From: Semisulcospira habei
Taxonomy: Eukaryota; Mollusca; Gastropoda; Semisulcospiridae
NCBI GenBank assembly: GCA_036245525.1
Contig: BTPG01000004.1
Location: 212,142,616-212,206,615 of the forward strand
Length of the DNA stretch: 64,000 bases
Direction of reading: 5' to 3'
Both the position numbers and the translations under genes were made by a program. Positions 32,351 to 43,399 of this stretch are shown piece after piece (position 1 is the stretch's first letter; the number at the start of each line of letters is the position of its first letter). The notes beneath the pieces were generated by a model. It was given only the letters and a program-made list of their open reading frames with translations, ran no database searches and was not told the origin of the DNA.

Positions 32351-32429
32351 TTAACTCATTCAAGATGTGCTGCCTTCGGATACGCGCATAAACCACGTAT
32401 CCAGAGGCAGCATGTCTCGAATGAGTTAA
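32351..32429. mobile_element. TTAA palindrome MITE, family E
   Basis: TTAACTCATTCAAGATGTGC to GCATGTCTCGAATGAGTTAA. The centre is GGATACGCGCATAAACCACG. About 79 bp. Confidence 0.8.
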
Positions 32430-32871
32430 AGGACTTTATTTTATCTTCAGTATGTGTATCTGTCTCTGTTCATAATTTTTGTTTTCCCATTATTCTGTTT
32501 CATTTGATTGGGCTCCTTGGTACTGGAGTTGGGTTCACTGTTTCTTGTTTTGTGATATGAAACTTGAATATTTATTGTATTCTTTGCTCGCTTTGGTCAT
32601 CGCTCTATATTCGCCCTGATGTTTTAGATTTATCTCCCCGTAAGCAAAAGGACTGTGGGCCAATTAAAATCTCTTGCTTGCTGCTTTTGTCTTTCAGACA
32701 TAGTTGACTTCTAGTTTAGAAAAGTTATTGCATATATTTCTCATTCACGTTTATAAAGTTGCCAGCACTGTTAGTTTTAACAGTACCCATGGCTGCATGC
32801 ACAGGAGAGGTATATTCAATTCCATTATCACCTTCTGGGTTGCTTTGCTATTTCCTCTAGTTTAACTCGTT

Positions 32872-33026
32872 GCGTGCCAGAAAAAATGAACATCATTCAA
32901 CTACAAGAGGTATAGATCCTCTTGAACCTCCGCATTCGCGGGGGCTGATGAGGATCTATGCCTCTTGCTGACACCACTTTGAATCCATGTTCCTGGGACA
33001 TCTAAGGGGTTTCGGTGTTGAATTAA
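32872..33026. mobile_element. TTAA hairpin MITE, family D
   Basis: TTAACTCGTTGCGTGCC at the left, GGTGTTGAATTAA at the right. The core GAACCTCCGCATTCGCGGGG with imperfect inverse. Confidence 0.72.
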
Positions 33027-33937
33027 CAAAAATTGCTATATTACTTATTGCTTTTGAAAGATGAGAAATGGCCAAAATTTCATATTGTCTGCTGTACTGT
33101 GTGAATATGATGATATAGGGTAATTACTATGAAAAGTATGATGGCGTTCTATAGAACTGTCACCTGGGTACCTCAGGTGGTAGAGGATTGAACTCTCATC
33201 TGAAAGGACGCGCGTTTGAACGAGGTGGAGTCAAATTTCATGAAGGCCATTTTTGCTGCCTCTAAGCCCGTTCTATTTTGAGAAGGGACTTTTTAGGATG
33301 GGTTGCGGTGGGGCAAATTCAATGGCATGTCCATGATGTAAACGGTGGGCAAACCTCTGACAACTGAAGTAACAAGATAAAAAAATGCGTCATGCCTTGT
33401 TACGCTAACCTCGCTGCTGAATGTACAATGCACCGTATTTGCGTATGTATGTGTGTGTGTGTATGTATGTAAACACGAAAATCTCCGATATTTCTGTACA
33501 CACAAGCTTGAAACTTGGTGAAATACTTTATTCAAGGGGTAGCTAAGAGAACCTCTGACGTATTATAATTGGATGTCTCATTAAAGACATAAAAGATGAT
33601 TTATAGAAAGTCAGTTGACCCAGATTAAAGTCCGTAATTTTGGTCATATTTACTTGCAATTTTTGGATTACCAGGTATAGCTAGTTTGGTGAAAGAGAGA
33701 GGATGACTTCATTAGCCAGCTTTGTACCCTTTCAACTTCTTCAGTGTAATTAATTAATTCTTTTCATGAAAAAAATTCAAACAGTAAAAAACCTTGACTT
33801 CTGGAGAAAGTCAGACAGTGGAGGTGACGTAAAAGAAGCAACTCCATCACCACACAGACATTGACGCAATACGCTAAATATGACATAATTCTCACTCGCT
33901 CGCTCTCTCTCTCTCTCACTCCCTCTCTCTCACACAC
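33027..33937. other. Non-coding stretch with a possible tRNA-like fragment
   Basis: Around 33168-33230 the sequence TACCTCAGGTGGTAGAG, then AAAGGACGCGCGTTTGAAC, resembles degenerate A and B boxes of a tRNA-derived SINE head. A (GT)n tract follows at about 33448-33470. Otherwise nothing recognisable. Confidence 0.35.
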
Positions 33938-34024
33938 ACATATGCGCGCATCTCCAAGAGGCAGCGATCCTCATGCACCTGGAGGGCGCATGAGGATCTG
34001 TGCCTATTGGAGATGTTTGGAGCG
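33938..34024. repeat. Family D-variant hairpin between CA/CT-rich tracts
   Basis: CATCTCCAAGAGGCAGCGAT with GGAGGGCGCATGAGG is the inverse of the other arm ending CTATTGGAGATG. Centre CACCTGGAGGG. Confidence 0.6.
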
Positions 34025-34566
34025 CACGCGCACACACAATCACACACACACATCGACATGCTTTCAGAGAACATGCAGGTGTACTTAGTATATCATGTAG
34101 CTAGGTAAAGTCAACCTGATTTCACACAAATTATAGCAAGACTGAAATTGTACCATAAAATTCTAGTTTTATCACCATTTTCTCAAGTCTTGAAGTGAAA
34201 GTGAACTTCATATCACGTAACATATAAAATATAAAAACAAAAAAAAATGTCATGACAGTTGACGTTTGACAAACCAAAGATGTGTACACACTGTGGCCCT
34301 TATAAAGCTCACTGAAGCATTGGCAGATCTGCGAGGCTTTTTCAATAGGAGATATTCCAACATCAGAATCAGGTCAAAGACAAAAAAATAGAGACCCTAG
34401 ACAGCGAGGACAGCTCTCATATAGAAAGGACTTTGTGGGTTTATGGTTCATCTCATTTTATTTTAAATCACCTGTTTGGTGACATTAAGCCCAAAATGTA
34501 TACTTTTTCTACTATTTGAAGATGTTTGACTATACTATAAACGTCAAATGTGTTGTCTGTATCCTA

Positions 34567-34700
34567 TATTATATATATTGATGAGCAAAAAACATGCAAT
34601 ATTTCTGGAATCATTGGAAATACTAAAGTGTTTCGAATGATTCCAGAAATGTCACATTTCTTTTGATGGTCAATATGCATTGTGTCATGCTTGCAATATT
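34567..34700. repeat. Inverted repeat with GGAATCATTGGAAATAC
   Basis: ATTTCTGGAATCATTGGAAA and its inverse CGAATGATTCCAGAAAT. A relative lies at 37788-37900, where ATTCCAGCAATGTCAGATTTC follows GAAGTGTTGCCAATG. Confidence 0.55.
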
Positions 34701-35633
34701 TCAACTGTGCAGTTTGATTGCACAAAAATTGTGAGCACTTTACAGGCTATTTGCGGTGGATGATATTTCTGATGTATTCATACTATAATGTAATGATGTG
34801 TTGATATGTATTTAATGTATTCCTATTGTTTTTAGGTGATGTGTTGGTGTGTGCTTTAGTAATGATATAATAATTGTTTTTTTGTGAGTTTGATGACAGT
34901 TGTAATTGTCAGCAATTGGATTGCATTATTGCATGCCTCTTGTGTTGTGCTTAGAATGTGAAATTGTCTAAATTATGAAATAGGAAATCAATTTAACTGT
35001 CTATAAAATTGTCTAATTTTCTGTATAGACAGTTCGGTTTGACTCGTCTAATTTTTTAAACAGTCAAAACTCTGCTGCCTATGAATTGCCAAATTTATGA
35101 AATAGGCAGTGGAATGTTTGACTGCCTATGTTATGAATTAAAATAGTCCGCTAACTTTGACTGTGTATTTGACAGGTCAAAGAGTTTGAGGCAACCACAT
35201 TTGACTGCAAGGATTTTATAAATTAGGCATTTTGACATTTTAGCACAATATAATTATGTACATTTCCATTTGTCTTTCATATTCACATCACACGTGCACA
35301 TTGCCTGTCTGATTTTTTTTGTTTTGTTTTTGATTAGTTTAAATATCCCATTAAATACACGTTTGGCTCTTTGACTCGAAAGTAGTTGGACTGCAAACCC
35401 ACCTTTATTACCTGAAAAGGGTATTGGGTTGAAAATGGGTTATTTCTGTTTTCATCAATGTTTTTGTGATTAATTATACTGCCATTTTGAAGTTCATGTC
35501 ATTGAGTTGTAGTTTATTGGACTTATTTGTGATACATGTAACATTCTGAAATATTGCGAAAGGTTTGGATGAACGATTTTATTCCTGCATTAGTTTGCAC
35601 CTTTTTTCTTTGGTTGGCTGTCCTTCTGTATAA
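34701..35633. other. AT-rich non-coding stretch with short internal repeats
   Basis: Repeated, diverged segments of the form AATT(A)TGAAATAGGCAGT and GACTGCCTATG around 34970-35160 look like old tandem or inverted duplications. No ORF or exon was seen. Confidence 0.4.
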
Positions 35634-35704
35634 TTGTGAGCTGGTCTGTGATTTTGGACCTTACAGCTCAGAGTCATAAGGTCCAAAGTCACATACCAGC
35701 ACAC
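35634..35704. repeat. Family H palindrome
   Basis: GAGCTGGTCTGTGATTTTGG at the left and AAGTCACATACCAGCACAC at the right, around TTACAGCTCAGAGTCATAAG. Confidence 0.7.
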
Positions 35705-36070
35705 AAGTTGATATATTCCATATATATATATATATAGATATATTATCTGGGTTACAGGTTTATGTTTTCAGTCCAGTTTGCAATATAAGCGCAATTTCTT
35801 TTCGGTTAGTTTTTTTCCATTTCCGTGTGTTCTGAACTATCTATGATTTCATTATGTTCTCTGTTCTTCTTTAGACTATTATTCACACATAACATAATTT
35901 ATTATGGTTGGGTTTTTTTCCTCACAAATACAGCTCAGTACTGGGAGCCATGCAGTCAGCATTATTCATGTTTACTTTATTGTTGTGCTGACTTTTCATA
36001 GGCTGTAAACCCATTCAATCCTGAGGCTGATTGTGTCAAATTTGCTTATTGTCCTATGAAGGCTACATTA

Positions 36071-36676
36071 AGCATGTTCTTAATTAAACGAACTTTTGAT
36101 CGGCAAACCTAGATCGGAGAAGATCGGTGATCTTTTGGTTTGTTTCTTAATTGAGGTTGAACGAACCTAGGCGAACTTCACCAAACCAGGTTTTCCATGG
36201 TTCTCTTTCTTAACTGAAGTGCTTGATTCGGCGTACTTACTGTCTGCGAAGGTGTTCAAAATGGCTGCCGCTTCGCGATTTGGACGATTTTTGTTTTTGT
36301 ACTCCTTGCAGTAGCGATCCCACAAACAGCGTTCCGCCTCCCACAAATCAATAAAAATAGGTCTTGTTCTTCGCACGAGTGAAATATCACCGTCTGCCAT
36401 AGTTGTTTTGAATCGGTGACTATCTTCTTATCTCCAACGCAGAAGAGGGTAAAAGTTTTGACCAATCAGAGAAAAGGTTCGCCTTGGTTTGCTCAACACG
36501 TTTAGCGAACCTTTTCCGACAGCGAACTATGGTTTGCCGAGGTTCGTGAACTACTTCGAACTAGGTTCGCCGTATCTTTTGATCGTCCAATTAAGAACCA
36601 ACCTGGTTCGTTCGAGATCGTGAACTCTAGTTCGTCAGAGTTCGCGAACTAAAGTTCGTTTAATTAAGAACATGCT
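36071..36676. mobile_element. PIF/Harbinger-like element with 26-bp TIRs and TTA duplication
   Basis: AGCATGTTCTTAATTAAACG at the left end is exactly inverted at the right end, with 26 bp matching. TTA directly precedes and follows the element. A 3-bp TWA duplication is characteristic of PIF/Harbinger. At 606 bp it is too small to encode a transposase. Confidence 0.85.
36167..36400 (-). pseudogene. MADF-like DNA-binding ORF inside the Harbinger-like element
   Basis: The reading frame starts MADGDISLVRRTRPIFIDLW and continues with CLWDRYCKEYKNKNRPNREA. The pattern of a short helix, LWD, then a basic K-rich segment and a third helix resembles the MADF (Myb/SANT-like) domain found in the second protein of Harbinger elements. 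A GTAAGT-like donor follows FADS on this strand, so the downstream residues may be intronic. The DDE transposase is missing. The similarity is judged by eye. Confidence 0.5.
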
Positions 36677-37265
36677 TTACAGATTAGGAGATAGATCAAC
36701 TGTTTTAGTTCAAGGGCCCCAGGCGCCAAGCTATTCTGGCACCACCCTTTAACTATCAGTACAAATTTGTGTCAAGCAATGGGTGTATCAGAATGATAAG
36801 GGTTAAAGGAAACCACCCAGTGTGCAAAAGATCCGCGGGACGACATCAACCTTTGTTGGCCCACATGTAGCTGTGTCCTGGCCAACTAAGGCTAACGTCG
36901 TCACAAAAACGTTTGGACACTGTGCATTTATTTGGGTGCCATAGAAGTATCTGCATTGTGTACTGGCATGTGTCATACTGCAGCTGGGAGAAAGTTCCAC
37001 ATAAGCACTCACAGCTCAACATACAGTGTAGTTACTTATGTATGCAGAGTTTGTACTCAATTACAGAAATCAGTATTTGAATGTGTACCAGTGTCTCTTG
37101 ACACATCACATGTACAATTGTACTTTGCTTCATACTAAAGATTCAAATGCCTGCTTTAAACCCTAAGTCATATTTCATCTTTATTTTATTTTTTAAAAAA
37201 TAAAAAAAATTGGTAAATTACTTTACATTTTTTTCAGTGTTAGAATTGGAAGAAACAACAAAAGT

Positions 37266-37485
37266 TTAACCCTTTTAGCCCCAAGGTCCCATTTCTCATA
37301 TTTTGGAGGTGTTGCCTAACGAGTATGTATCAGTTGTAGGAGATGGATTGATCATGATAATTTAAGGGTAGTGCCAGATGAGCTTGTCGCCTGAAGGCGC
37401 CAAGCTTATCTGGCACTATCCTTGGATTAACATGATCAATCCAACTCCTCTGCTGCAGGCATGGTCCTGGGGCTCAAAGGGTTAA
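37266..37485. mobile_element. TTAA hairpin MITE, family A
   Basis: TTAACCCTTTTAGCCCCAAG to CTGGGGCTCAAAGGGTTAA. The stem carries TGATCATGATAATTTAAGGG with an inverse showing several mismatches, so it is older than its relatives. Confidence 0.78.
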
Positions 37486-37787
37486 ATGGACCAAATTTAA
37501 ATAAGCATGAACCAGTGTATCATTTGGAAAAATATGAAAATCATTGTTCGCATTTGTCTTAAGTATCCTAATGTAGACTGCTGCCAAATACATGTGATTG
37601 ATAATTTGACTGAGACAGATCTCAAATTCATCTTTAAACTAACTAACTGCAACTTTTAAAAATTTCACCACTTTCTTTGGTGATATTGTAATGGATCCTC
37701 ATTACTATTAATAGTACTTTGTATGTGTATCAGACTGTCTTTGTTTATATGTTTTGGTTACTGTTATTTTGCATACACTGTACTGTC

Positions 37788-37900
37788 AAGCAAAAGAAAT
37801 GTGACATCACTACATCACTAATATCAACGTTACACCAACACTGAAGTGTTGCCAATGATTCCAGCAATGTCAGATTTCTATTCCTTGTCAGTATATCATT
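37788..37900. repeat. Relative of the 34567 inverted repeat
   Basis: AAGAAATGTGACATCACTAC and GCAATGTCAGATTTCT are inverse. Centre ACACTGAAGTGTTGCC. Confidence 0.5.
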
Positions 37901-38284
37901 TAATTTTTGTTTGCTCAAAATTGAAACATTAATTTGTTAAATAAGTTGGCTCCAAGTGTTTGTAATACTGACAGTTACATAAAAATAAATGTAATTCAAA
38001 TACTTATTGTCATAAATAATTTTGATCTTAGTTTGTACTCCGTGAGATCAAATTTAATGTAACCAAGAGAGATATATTAGTGGGAAAACAAGGTAGCTAT
38101 TAATTATTACTGTTTTTGTACATACAATAGGTTATTGTATCATTACAATATTTTTTACTTATTTGTTCCTCTTCATTTTGTCATTAAAACAGTAATGATG
38201 AAAAAAATAAAGCAGTGGCCATTAATGCACAATCATACATGTTTCAATACAAGAACAGAGTCAGCATGTTGACATTCACACGTT

Positions 38285-38430
38285 AGACTGCACAGCAGGA
38301 AATGGGTTTGCAATAATAGTTCAAGGGTGGTGCCAGATTAGCTTGGTGCCTTTCCAGGTGCCAAGCTAATGTGACACTACCCTGGAACTGTCATGGCCAA
38401 TCCATCTCTCACAGCTGGTATAGAGGTTTT
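38285..38430. mobile_element. Hairpin MITE fragment, A/C-like
   Basis: ATAGTTCAAGGGTGGTGCCA with TTAGCTTGGTGCC and its inverse. TTAA borders have decayed. Confidence 0.6.
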
Positions 38431-38448
38431 CCAACATTGTAAAAGTCA

Positions 38449-38550
38449 TCCCCCCCCCCCCCCCCCCCCCACCCCCCCCCCCCGGGGATAATAAATAAAA
38501 ATACAATAATTCTTTATTATCCCCGAGGGGATAATAAAGTATTATTGTAT
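38449..38550. repeat. Poly-C tract followed by a small palindrome
   Basis: A C run of about 35 bp, then AATACAATAATTCTTTATTA with its inverse TAATAAAGTATTATTGTATT around CCCCGAGGGG. Confidence 0.7.
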
Positions 38551-38918
38551 TGTATTCATGGTGTGAACAATTAACATTGTACCATAGATATTTTGACAAG
38601 CTTCTTGTAGGAGTCCTGTTAATGTGAAAATATCTCTGAGAGTCTTAGAGATAATTTCAGGTATTAGTAGTAGTATGGTTTGGGTGTTTGTATTTCTTTG
38701 GAAACAGGTGTTGAAATTTAAATTTTATTTGTTATGTACTTTTTTTAAAATATAAATTTCCAAATATGTTTATTTGATTACTATATTTGTTTAAGATTCG
38801 TTATCTGTATTCTTAATTGGCTTAAAAATTAAATGTGGAGGGTTATCGGCATGAAGATGTTATCATTTTTCTTTCATAAATAATGATACAAACTTTTTGC
38901 CGGTAAGAACCAGCATTG

Positions 38919-38987
38919 GTGTGTTGGCCTGCGTATTTGGATTTTACAGCCAACAGCCATATGGTCCAAAATCGTAGGCCAGCACAC
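38919..38987. repeat. Family H palindrome
   Basis: GTGTGTTGGCCTGCGTATTT at the left and AAATCGTAGGCCAGCACAC at the right. Confidence 0.65.
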
Positions 38988-39056
38988 GTATAGTCTTATG
39001 ACTGAAGATATGAACTGTTTTTCATCAAATATTTTGGTCTCCCTGTCTCACAATCA

Positions 39057-39136
39057 TTAACTCATTCGAGACATGCTGCCTCCGGATACGCAGCATAAGC
39101 CGCGTATCCGCAGGCGGCACGTCTCGAATGATTTAA
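39057..39136. mobile_element. TTAA palindrome MITE, family E
   Basis: TTAACTCATTCGAGACATGC to CACGTCTCGAATGATTTAA. Centre CGCAGCATAAGCCGCG. Confidence 0.82.
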
Positions 39137-39856
39137 TGGATCACTTTCACTTTGTCACAAAAAGTCTGTTCAACTGATTTTGGTTCAGTTTGTCTTTTCT
39201 TGCTAGTTTCATTTTTTTTCTGTTGCTGCACATGCTATTTCTATGATTTTTATGACTGGGAGAGAGACAGAGAGTTAGCAGTATTTGCACAGTTTATGGG
39301 TAATTTGCACAGTTTGAAGGAAAAAATGAACAACTGGCATTGATACATGTTTTCAATGCTGACATAGCAGGCTAGTGTGCAAATTCAATAGAATTTGGTA
39401 TGAGGGTAACACAGGTCTGCCTGTTGATTGCATCAAATGTGATTTATATCTAGAAGGGCTGGTTTGAGTATGGAAAAAATCTGCTCGTTCTGCCCAGAGG
39501 TGAGGTGTAAGTGGTTTTTTTTTGTGTGTGTTTTTTTTAACATTTTTTTCTAAACGTTGAACTCATACACTTGGACATCTGTAATGTATATGTTTGTGCT
39601 ACACTGTAATTTAAGATCTTGGGAGAGGCTAGAATACTGTTTCACAAGGTAGGTTTCGACCAGACTTCGCATCTATCACAAAGGTGTAGGTATTTGGTGA
39701 TTGTATATTTATTTTCTCTTGAATGAGATTGAACGGATTTTTTTTTTAAGTGTCAGCATGTTGATTGTTTTATGCTGGTCTTTTTTTTTGTAGTCGGTTT
39801 TTGTTTTTCCACCTTCATTTTCTGTAATTCTTTTACCTATCAGTTTTTCATTAATG
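39137..39856. other. AT-rich stretch, nothing recognised
   Basis: Poly-T tracts and no exon-like ORF. Confidence 0.4.
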
Positions 39857-40012
39857 TGTGCCGGTCTGTAATTTTAGACCTTCAAAATCGCAGACCAGCA
39901 CACATCACGTCTGTGATTTTGGACCTGTTGTCTATGGCTGCATGGTCCAAAACGATGGTGATTTTGGAATTCTGTCTGTGCCTGTAGGCTGATAGATCCA
40001 AAGTCATAGTCC
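39857..40012. repeat. Two family H palindromes in tandem
   Basis: GTGTGCCGGTCTGTAATTTT pairs with AAAATCGCAGACCAGCACAC. A second diverged unit (TCTGTGATTTTGGACC...) follows. Confidence 0.6.
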
Positions 40013-40088
40013 TGCAAACTGTGCACGTTTTCTTTGTGTGATTTTTAACGTCGAGTCACTCGATCGCACTTTAGCATTGCATGTAGTA

Positions 40089-40190
40089 TTTAACCCTCCG
40101 ACTGTCGGTAGAGGTTTATGTCGCGACGATGCCAGCCGGGATCATCATCACAACTAAAAAAACACAACCCTACCGACAGCCAAAGGGTTT
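40089..40190. mobile_element. TTAA hairpin MITE, family F
   Basis: TTAACCCTCCGACTGTCGG at the left and CCGACAGCCAAAGGGTTTGA at the right. Centre GATGCCAGCCGGGATC. Confidence 0.65.
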
Positions 40191-40439
40191 GAAGTATGAG
40201 GGGGAAAAAAAAGCAAACAATTCTCCCAAGTCAGCCTCGCGATGTCCAATTGTTGTACATGTTATTTTGTGACTGGATTTGCGCCACTATCTGTTCTGTC
40301 GATGGAGACGCTGTATGTTGGTGTGGGATAAAGTGAGTAATTGGTTCTGTTTCATGTCCCTGTGCTGATCATATGATTATAAAGAGGTTGATTGTAAAAC
40401 TGTGAAGACTTCTTTTGTGTGGGTGCGAGTGTTTGTTTT

Positions 40440-40473
40440 GGGGGGGCAGCGGGGGGGGGGGGGGGGGGGGGGG
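40440..40473. repeat. Poly-G tract
   Basis: A G run interrupted once near 40447. It gives spurious poly-Gly and poly-Pro ORFs. Confidence 0.9.
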
Positions 40474-40526
40474 ATGTGTGGTATATGTTGGTGCATTCGC
40501 GTGCTTCTGGAGGTGTGTGTGTGTGC

Positions 40527-40606
40527 TTAACTCATTCACGGCCAGCCGCATCAGGATGCGCGGCTTATGCCGCGCATCCGGATGCGGCTGTCCGCGAATG
40601 AGTTAA
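40527..40606. mobile_element. TTAA perfect palindrome MITE, family E
   Basis: TTAACTCATTCACGGCCAGC to GCTGTCCGCGAATGAGTTAA with centre GCGCGGCTTATGCCGCGC. Shares its right TTAA with the adjoining family D element. Confidence 0.85.
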
Positions 40607-40806
40607 CCCGTTCAGTGCCAATTGACCCATGCTGTGTTTCTGCTGTCTTCGTTAACCCCACACCAAAAAGACCTAGATGTCCCAGGAACACGGATTCAGC
40701 AAGAGGCATAGATCCTCATGAGCCCCCGCATTTGCGGGGGCTCATGAGGATATATACCTCTTGCAGTTGAGTGGTGTTCACATTTTCTTGGCACGGAACT
40801 GGTGAA
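40603..40806. mobile_element. Hairpin MITE, family D
   Basis: TTAACCCGTTCAGTGCC at the left. The core GAGCCCCCGCATTTGCGGGGGCTC is in GCAAGAGGCATAGATCCTCAT with its inverse. Right border decayed to ACTGGTGAA. Confidence 0.78.
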
Positions 40807-41027
40807 GTCACGAGTGCGTTTAACCGTGTTGGTAGGTTGGCGTGCGTGCGATCTGTGTCGGCTTTTAGAGGTATATGTTTGCTTTAATCATTTGTGTGTT
40901 GACATTTCATTGCTTAATTTTGTCACCGTACGCCGATGTGTAGGTTACAAGACACAAAGATCATGAACTGACACGCTCGCGCGCGCGCACACACACACTC
41001 ACACGCGCACACACACACATCTACCCC

Positions 41028-42194
41028 ATATTATACTGAGGCTAAAAGCTTCAAATTTGTACACTGCCATACGCAAGCTGCGTTATAGTACCTACAGATA
41101 AGGATATAGACCAATGGCTTTAGTTCAAGGATAGTGCCAGAATAGCTTGGCGCCTCAGTAGAGGCGCCAAGCTATGGACGTTTCCCGATTGTGTACTTTT
41201 CCGCGACCCCATTTCTGATGACGTAGTACGCTGGAGGGCAAAGCGGTGTGGAGACTCTACACGAATGTTCAGCAGAGTGGGGGCTGTAGCAAAAACAATG
41301 TCCAAACCTGGAGTTAAACCGTCTGAAAAGTATATAGATACTCTAGATTCAGTATCTAGAAACCGTTATGAGATGAAATTGCGAGCAGTTGGCGGGTTAG
41401 ATCCCTAACGAAAACTGTCAGTGGAGTGACGATGTCGGACTTCTACCTCCGGTTGCTCAAGACGACATTTCAGAATATTTGGTTCATCGCACCAGCTACT
41501 ACACAAGAAAAGCCTTCAAAGCAAACAAACAGCTTGGAGCACACAATCAACACACAGCCGGCCGATAAAAAAACAGGCCATTTCATCGGATAGTGTGCGA
41601 TGTGACTATACGGCACTTTTTTACAAACGGTCCGCTGACGAAGAGGAGTACCGGCAATTTAAAGCAAAACTTCCTCGAAACACACATGAACTAGACATAA
41701 AAATTCAGACTGACTTGTGTCGCTCGAGTGTGTACGGCCGGCCGATAAAAAAAACAGGCCATTTCATCGGATAGTGTGCGATGTGATACACTTTTTTACA
41801 AACCATGGTTTCACTGTTTTGTCCGTGATCTTCTTTCGATTGATTTGGGCGATCCAAAGCCTTCTCCTCTTGGCTGTCAACTCGCGTATTTTGGAGCCCT
41901 TATTGAATATAACTGTCGGAATCAAGAGATCCCAAGATCCCTAGTACTTCGTTTCGAACAATGCTTGACACAGCAATCGTTCGTCATAGTGAGAAAATGC
42001 GAATAAATAGCTTACGTGACACGCTTTCAACCTTGCTAGAGTGGTGGAAATTGCATCACCCGCCAGCTTGCCCTCCAGGGGCGGCAACGCACAAAGTGAT
42101 GACGTAGATCGGGATAGGTCGATTCTGGCACTACCCTTAACTATTTTAGTCAAACTTATTTCAGACACTGGTGTATTCCGAATGATAAGGGTTA
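41028..42194. mobile_element. Family C MITE split by a 0.95-kb insertion
   Basis: The left part has ATACTGAGGCTAAAAGCTTC through AATAGCTTGGCGCC to CCAAGCTAT. The right part resumes ATTCTGGCACTACCC and ends CGAATGATAAGGGTTAA. Confidence 0.75.
41176..42121. mobile_element. Unidentified insertion with degenerate coding remnant
   Basis: Precisely interrupts a family C hairpin; AT may be a 2-bp target duplication. Ends GGACGTTTCCCGAT and ATCGGGATAGGTCG are a weak inverted pair. CTGGAGGGCAA near the left recurs inverted near the right. A segment around CAGGCCATTTCATCGGATAG occurs twice (about 41580 and 41755). Short ORF pieces such as LGCQLAYFGALIEYNCRNQE read like an old protein that I do not recognise. 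Confidence 0.55.
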
Positions 42195-42199
42195 AATTT

Positions 42200-42982
42200 G
42201 AAAATTACGTGTTCAGACACGAAATCACTCATCACGCCTGTAACCAATATGTCCCATATAGATCTACAGAAATTAAGGTCATCATAGTATCGGGGCTATT
42301 GTGTCGAGATAATCTCACGAAATAGTGTCACAAAACCGCAAGCGATACAGCCTAGAGTCTGAACTTTATCTTTGTATTGTGTACGATGTGTAGGGGACGT
42401 ATATCAAAGGGTGATGTACTTTTATCACGAAAACACATGGTTGAAGAGAAGGTTGCGTCCAACCTCGTAAAAAAAAAAATAAATAAAGAAACACAAAACT
42501 GCAAAAGTCTAAACGTGCATATTAGCTGAATAGAATGTATATCAACGAGAGAATGTATATCAACGTCCGTTTTATTGCAAACGCATCTGGAGGGAAGGGT
42601 TGCGTCCAGTTTCAGTTGCAAAACGTAAACGTTTTCCAAATAGTTGAGAAACAGTTTTTGCCAGTGTGTAAACTGCCCGGCTTTTCCATCGACAGAATGT
42701 GTGCTGGTCTGTGATTCTGGACCATACGGCTTGAAGACTTAATATTCAAAATCGAATACCACCAGAAAGATTATGGTATGACGACGTCATCGTATCTATT
42801 CTTTTTGGGCAGTGAAATCGACCAAGGAATTATATCGAGCATTCGATAACGTTTTCTTTCCGGCCGTTATCTTTTGCTTTCCGTTTCATGACCCTAAACG
42901 CAACCCAGATTTATCTGTTTATCGACGGCGTTGGCCCAGCTAGCTGCAGAAAAGGCTGAAGTTACAGTCTTGCGTTTGCAGA
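42200..42982 (+). other. Upstream region and 5' UTR of the second gene
   Basis: Unique-looking sequence with a partial family H palindrome at about 42700-42760. No recognisable exon. A TATA box or initiator could not be assigned with confidence. Confidence 0.4.
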
Positions 42983-43034
42983 ATGGGTGTCACGATTTGG
43001 GGTTTGTGTGTTTTAGCATCGGTTGCATTGTCAG
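42983..43034 (+). CDS. Predicted secreted protein, exon 1: signal peptide
   Basis: The ATG opens MGVTIWGLCVLASVALS, a short N-region, a hydrophobic core and small residues, typical of a secretory signal peptide. It ends in phase 1 before GTAAGT. The next exon begins AGAPPYRN, giving a plausible cleavage site near the junction. Start chosen because it directly precedes the hydrophobic stretch and there is no upstream in-frame extension with coding character. Confidence 0.75.
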
Positions 43035-43170
43035 GTAAGTCTGTACAAATTTTGGTTAAAATGCCTTTGCATTAATACTGGTTTTCTTTCTTCATTTTTG
43101 AAGTATTTTTTTTTTACAAAGCCAATGTGTTTCGTGGTAGTAAGTTTTATGAAATAATACCCGTGGATTT

Positions 43171-43320
43171 TAACTAATTCAGCCCTGACGCACTACAGCA
43201 GGAGAGGGTCGACCATGATAATTCAAGGGCAGTGCCAGATTAGCTTTTCGCCTGTCAGCGCCAAGCTAATCTGGCACTGCCCCTGAATTATCACGAGAGA
43301 CTCGTCGTGACAGATAACTA
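43171..43320. mobile_element. Hairpin MITE, family A
   Basis: TTAACTAATTCAGCCCTGAC at the left, and the stem CGACCATGATAATTCAAGGG with its inverse. The right flank is degraded. Confidence 0.72.
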
Positions 43321-43399
43321 GCTTCTACCATAAGGCTGGCACAGACAACACTCTTACTTCGGTACTGTGGACGTTAAACCCCGAACTAACCAAGACAAC

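Larger units (their letters stand above)
36004..36806. mobile_element. Hairpin MITE (C-like) split by a Harbinger-type insertion
   Basis: The left part GTAAACCCATTCAATCCTGA runs to GGCTACATTA. The right part resumes at CAGATTAGGAGATAGATC and ends GATAAGGGTTAA. Removing 36071-36679 restores a continuous MITE comparable to 6386-6565 and 20133-20353. Confidence 0.7.

Noticed and set aside
33168..33240. Functional tRNA gene
   Set aside because: A and B box resemblance is partial and no acceptor-stem pairing was found; at most a decayed SINE head.
40415..40606. Gly-rich ORFs over the G tract
   Set aside because: Homopolymer artefact continuing into a family E palindrome.
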